A stretch of DNA of 64,000 nt. Source: Paramacrobiotus metropolitanus (taxonomy: Eukaryota > Tardigrada > Eutardigrada > Parachela > Macrobiotidae). Both the position numbers and the translations under genes were made by a program. The notes beneath the pieces were generated by a model. That model saw only the letters and a program-made list of their open reading frames with translations, was not told the DNA's origin and searched no databases. The DNA lies in NCBI RefSeq assembly GCF_019649055.1, contig NW_026570229.1:930001-994000 (forward strand), written 5' to 3'. Of the stretch, positions 61,669 to 64,000 are shown piece by piece (the first letter of the stretch is position 1; every line of letters starts with the position of its first letter).

Positions 61669-62333
61669 AACCTATGTGAATATACGCTTCCTGGAAGATC
61701 CACTCATCCAGGTGATCGTTGATGCGGAACCGGCATTCGTAGCGTCCGGCATGCTCCCGTTTCACCCGATCAATCAACATCCTCGAGTTACACGAACAAT
61801 GGTCAACAGAGCCGAACGCAAAGCTACCATTAAAGTCCTTCCACTGATTGACCTGGCTGGCGAAGTCTTTGACGGACTTCCCGTACAGCAAGTAGCGTCC
61901 CTTACGTCACAGGAACCGGTCAGCCAGATAACCAGGAAGTGCATGGAAGCGCACGTTGCACACCATCTTGACCGGGTCGCCGAGGCGCACGCTAACGTTG
62001 TTCATCGGCGGAATGAAGACTTCGTTGCGGAAGAGCTGTGGAGTGACCCAGTAGCTCTGAGTAACCACCAGTTGACTGCCGTCGGAATGGACACACTCAT
62101 ACTGACCGACATGGGCGTGCGAAAAGTTGATCAAACGGATGGAGAACGCGCCGGTAGCCAGGTCGTACTCCGGCACCTCGGTGCTGTGCCATACAAACAT
62201 GTCCTGAGAATCATATTTTTTTGCGCAGTTGCAGATGTAATATCCTCCCGGTTGGGTAACGACTTCGTCATCCAATGGATCTGGGACCGGCATTTTAACT
62301 CCGTTGTATGTAAAGGCCGGCGGAATCTTCACG
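61667..62333 (-). pseudogene. Immunoglobulin-domain protein, interrupted by a stop
   Basis: A likely secreted or surface protein with two Ig domains, read from about 62333 downwards. Domain 1 has YYICNC, then FVWHS and HVGQYECVHSDG, the C-W-C pattern. Domain 2 has VKMVCNVRF and EHAGRYECRF. Between these two an in-frame TGA (61907-61909) stands about 17 residues after the first cysteine, where the Ig core tryptophan belongs. The frame continues normally to a TGA at 61667-61669, at the MITE border. A possible splice acceptor (TTACACACAG) precedes about 62333; the frame before it is open to about 62410 with no ATG (LFLLSLCYT), so a signal-peptide exon upstream is likely. The gene may be dead, or its 3' end may have been replaced by the MITE. 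Confidence 0.7.
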
Positions 62334-62410
62334 TGTGAAACCTGTGTGTAACATAGGGAAAGAAGAAAAAGGCAATTTTTTAAGGCATACAATTTACGCG
62401 TTTCATTGGC

Positions 62411-64000
62411 TTAAAATGTGCTTTTTTATTTCATTAAGCACGGTAACATGATACTCCACAGTTTAAGAAACAGTCAATCATAATATGTATATGACAAAAT
62501 TCATTTAATGCTGCCGTTCGTTCCATTGTGAAGGAGCGGCAGCTTAAAATTAACCCAGTGTGAACTTAAACTGAATACTTTGATTACTTCCGTCATTTAA
62601 ACATTGTTGCTGTACTGTTCAAATAAGTACTGGATTACCCAAAACACAGAATTTAACAGATCAACGGAGACTCTCTAGATAATGACTAACGAGTACATTA
62701 GATGCTATTTCTCGGTTAGCTGAATCGCACACTTACAGTAAACAGTGTAGATCATAATAGTCAACGTTAATCAGGCATCACCTGCTATATAATTAAGTTC
62801 TCGGCTTGGAAATTATTTGATTGACGAAATAATCGCCATAGATAAACAGTAAGTTTAAAACAGCTATCAGCTGGGATATATTCAGGATTTCTATGGCCGC
62901 CGGCCGGTGTGCAGCGAGTGCAGCTCTTCAGATAGCAGATCGAACTAGTGTGACACAATTGGCTCCTTTGATCGAATCTGGGAGAAAGTATTGCAAATTT
63001 AAAGAACTGCTGGTAATTTAAAAAAAGCAAACACGTCGGTAATGTTCCAGATTTGCTGCACGTCCCCGTCGTGTTAACGACACGCCAGTACGTCCAGTTG
63101 GGCGTGTATTAACTGCATGATTGTGGGTTAATTGCCAAGTGAATTTTTGGAATCAGCCGGGTCGTTTTTTCGCATTTTTCAAAGGACCTAATTAGGTTCA
63201 TCACTGTACTTTCTTTTATATTTGTTTTCGATAACGGAGTGTTGCGGCGTATACTGTTGCCAACGGAAAACCTATAACTAGCCGGTAGATCCATGTTTTT
63301 AAGCACAATTAATGACTCTTATTCTGAACCACCAAGGCAGGTAGACAAAATTCCTGGATTCTGTATTTTTTGGCAATTATGAATTCATGAATTTCTGCTT
63401 TGTCGTGAATTAGTTAACTAGTTCAGTCCGGTGTGAACAAAATCTCTGGCCTGTTATCTTACCTTTTACAGTAGGTCTGTTTACTGTTATGATGAGTGTT
63501 TGATATGCAAATGTCTCAAACAAAACACTGCAAGCACTTCCGGCGGGCAAAATGTTCTAACCGCCTTGGTGTGGAAGTTTCGAGCGTTGTTTGTCGAAAG
63601 CTGCATGGCAATGTTCGCTGTTAATTTATATGCTGCTATATAATTAAGTTCTCGTCTTCAAAATGAGAAAACGATGTTAGCTCTTCGAAAAGTTTATGCT
63701 GCAGCGTGGCAGAAATACAATACTAGAAAGTACGAGGACTAATAAATTTTTCGCATTTTGGCTTTTAATATCCGGGAAAGCTCGAAGAGCCCGGTTATAT
63801 TTTCTACTCTACGGTCTCTACCGTTTTGCTTGCGCCATTCGGGCAGTATATACAAAATATAAGCCCAAATGTAAGCAACTAACTGAAGCCAGCCGAGTAC
63901 TTGCAGGTTTGTGTGAAGATAAACACACCTATACTAAATTTATTAATAAAGTCTGCTTTGAGAACTTCAAAGTAAATTGGGCATACTTAAAATGTTATGC
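62411..64000. other. Non-coding right edge
   Basis: No gene is supported. The stretch 63536-63575 (CACTTCCGGCGGGCAAAATG then AACCGCCTTGGTGTGG) matches the intron-1 block of family copies C and E, so a further remnant of the family may lie here or beyond the window. Confidence 0.5.

Noticed and set aside
61907-61909. UGA read as tryptophan (altered genetic code), because three TGA codons stand at Trp positions.
   Set aside because: Family copies B and D end with TGA at the same relative place where A ends with TAA and C with TAG, Pol also ends with TGA, and intact genes use TGG freely. The three TGAs lie in sequences with other signs of decay or can be single mutations.

Overview
The window is animal nuclear DNA. 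The genes have GT-AG introns, the proteins are metazoan in type (an F-box protein, an immunoglobulin-domain protein, a multi-pass membrane family with N-glycosylation sequons), and LTR, DIRS and foldback transposons are abundant. Short introns and an F-box gene with an unusual N-terminal module suggest a small invertebrate. A tardigrade is my best guess, but nothing in the sequence proves it.

Left third (about 444-19420): a foldback MITE is abutted by an 18.8 kb LTR retrotransposon of Ty3/Gypsy type. It has 333-bp LTRs (3 differences), an initiator-Met-type primer site, a 1372-aa Gag with coiled coil, capsid-like domain, CCHC knuckle and Gly/Gln-rich tail, a middle ORF, a 2343-aa Pol (protease, RT, RNase H, D-D35-E integrase) and a long 3' region with small ORFs. 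Gag passes into the middle ORF at a textbook -1 frameshift signal (GGGAAAC, 8-nt spacer, 9-bp stem). The middle ORF and Pol overlap as TAATG. Two further properties are unusual. The octamer AAAGGTCA (or TGACCTTT) and its AGGTCA core recur roughly 120 times through coding and non-coding parts alike. The element also carries several families of small hairpins whose loop is constant while the stems differ but stay self-complementary.

Middle (19434-56285): five tandem copies of one five-exon gene for a multi-pass membrane protein of about 650 aa that I do not recognise. B (32086-36540), C (38180-43020) and D (46314-50332) read as intact. A (19550-24839) is intact except for a 1.4 kb mini LTR element in exon 5 with a 4-bp target duplication, and the giant element's 3' LTR sits at its promoter. 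E (53895-56280) is a ruin containing a tandem-repeat hairpin and a tRNA-like sequence. B has a partly duplicated membrane segment in exon 2, and C appears to use a GC donor site. Copies share a promoter-proximal motif, a 3'-flank motif with an inverted partner, an intron-1 block and a downstream conserved block. Between A and B lie a foldback MITE, a second foldback element and a 5'-truncated DIRS-type tyrosine-recombinase retroelement.

Right end (56763-64000): an apparently intact three-exon F-box gene, a non-coding stretch with two adjacent perfect palindromes, a second copy of the foldback MITE, and an immunoglobulin-domain gene on the minus strand. That gene has a stop at the place of the conserved Ig tryptophan and ends at the MITE.
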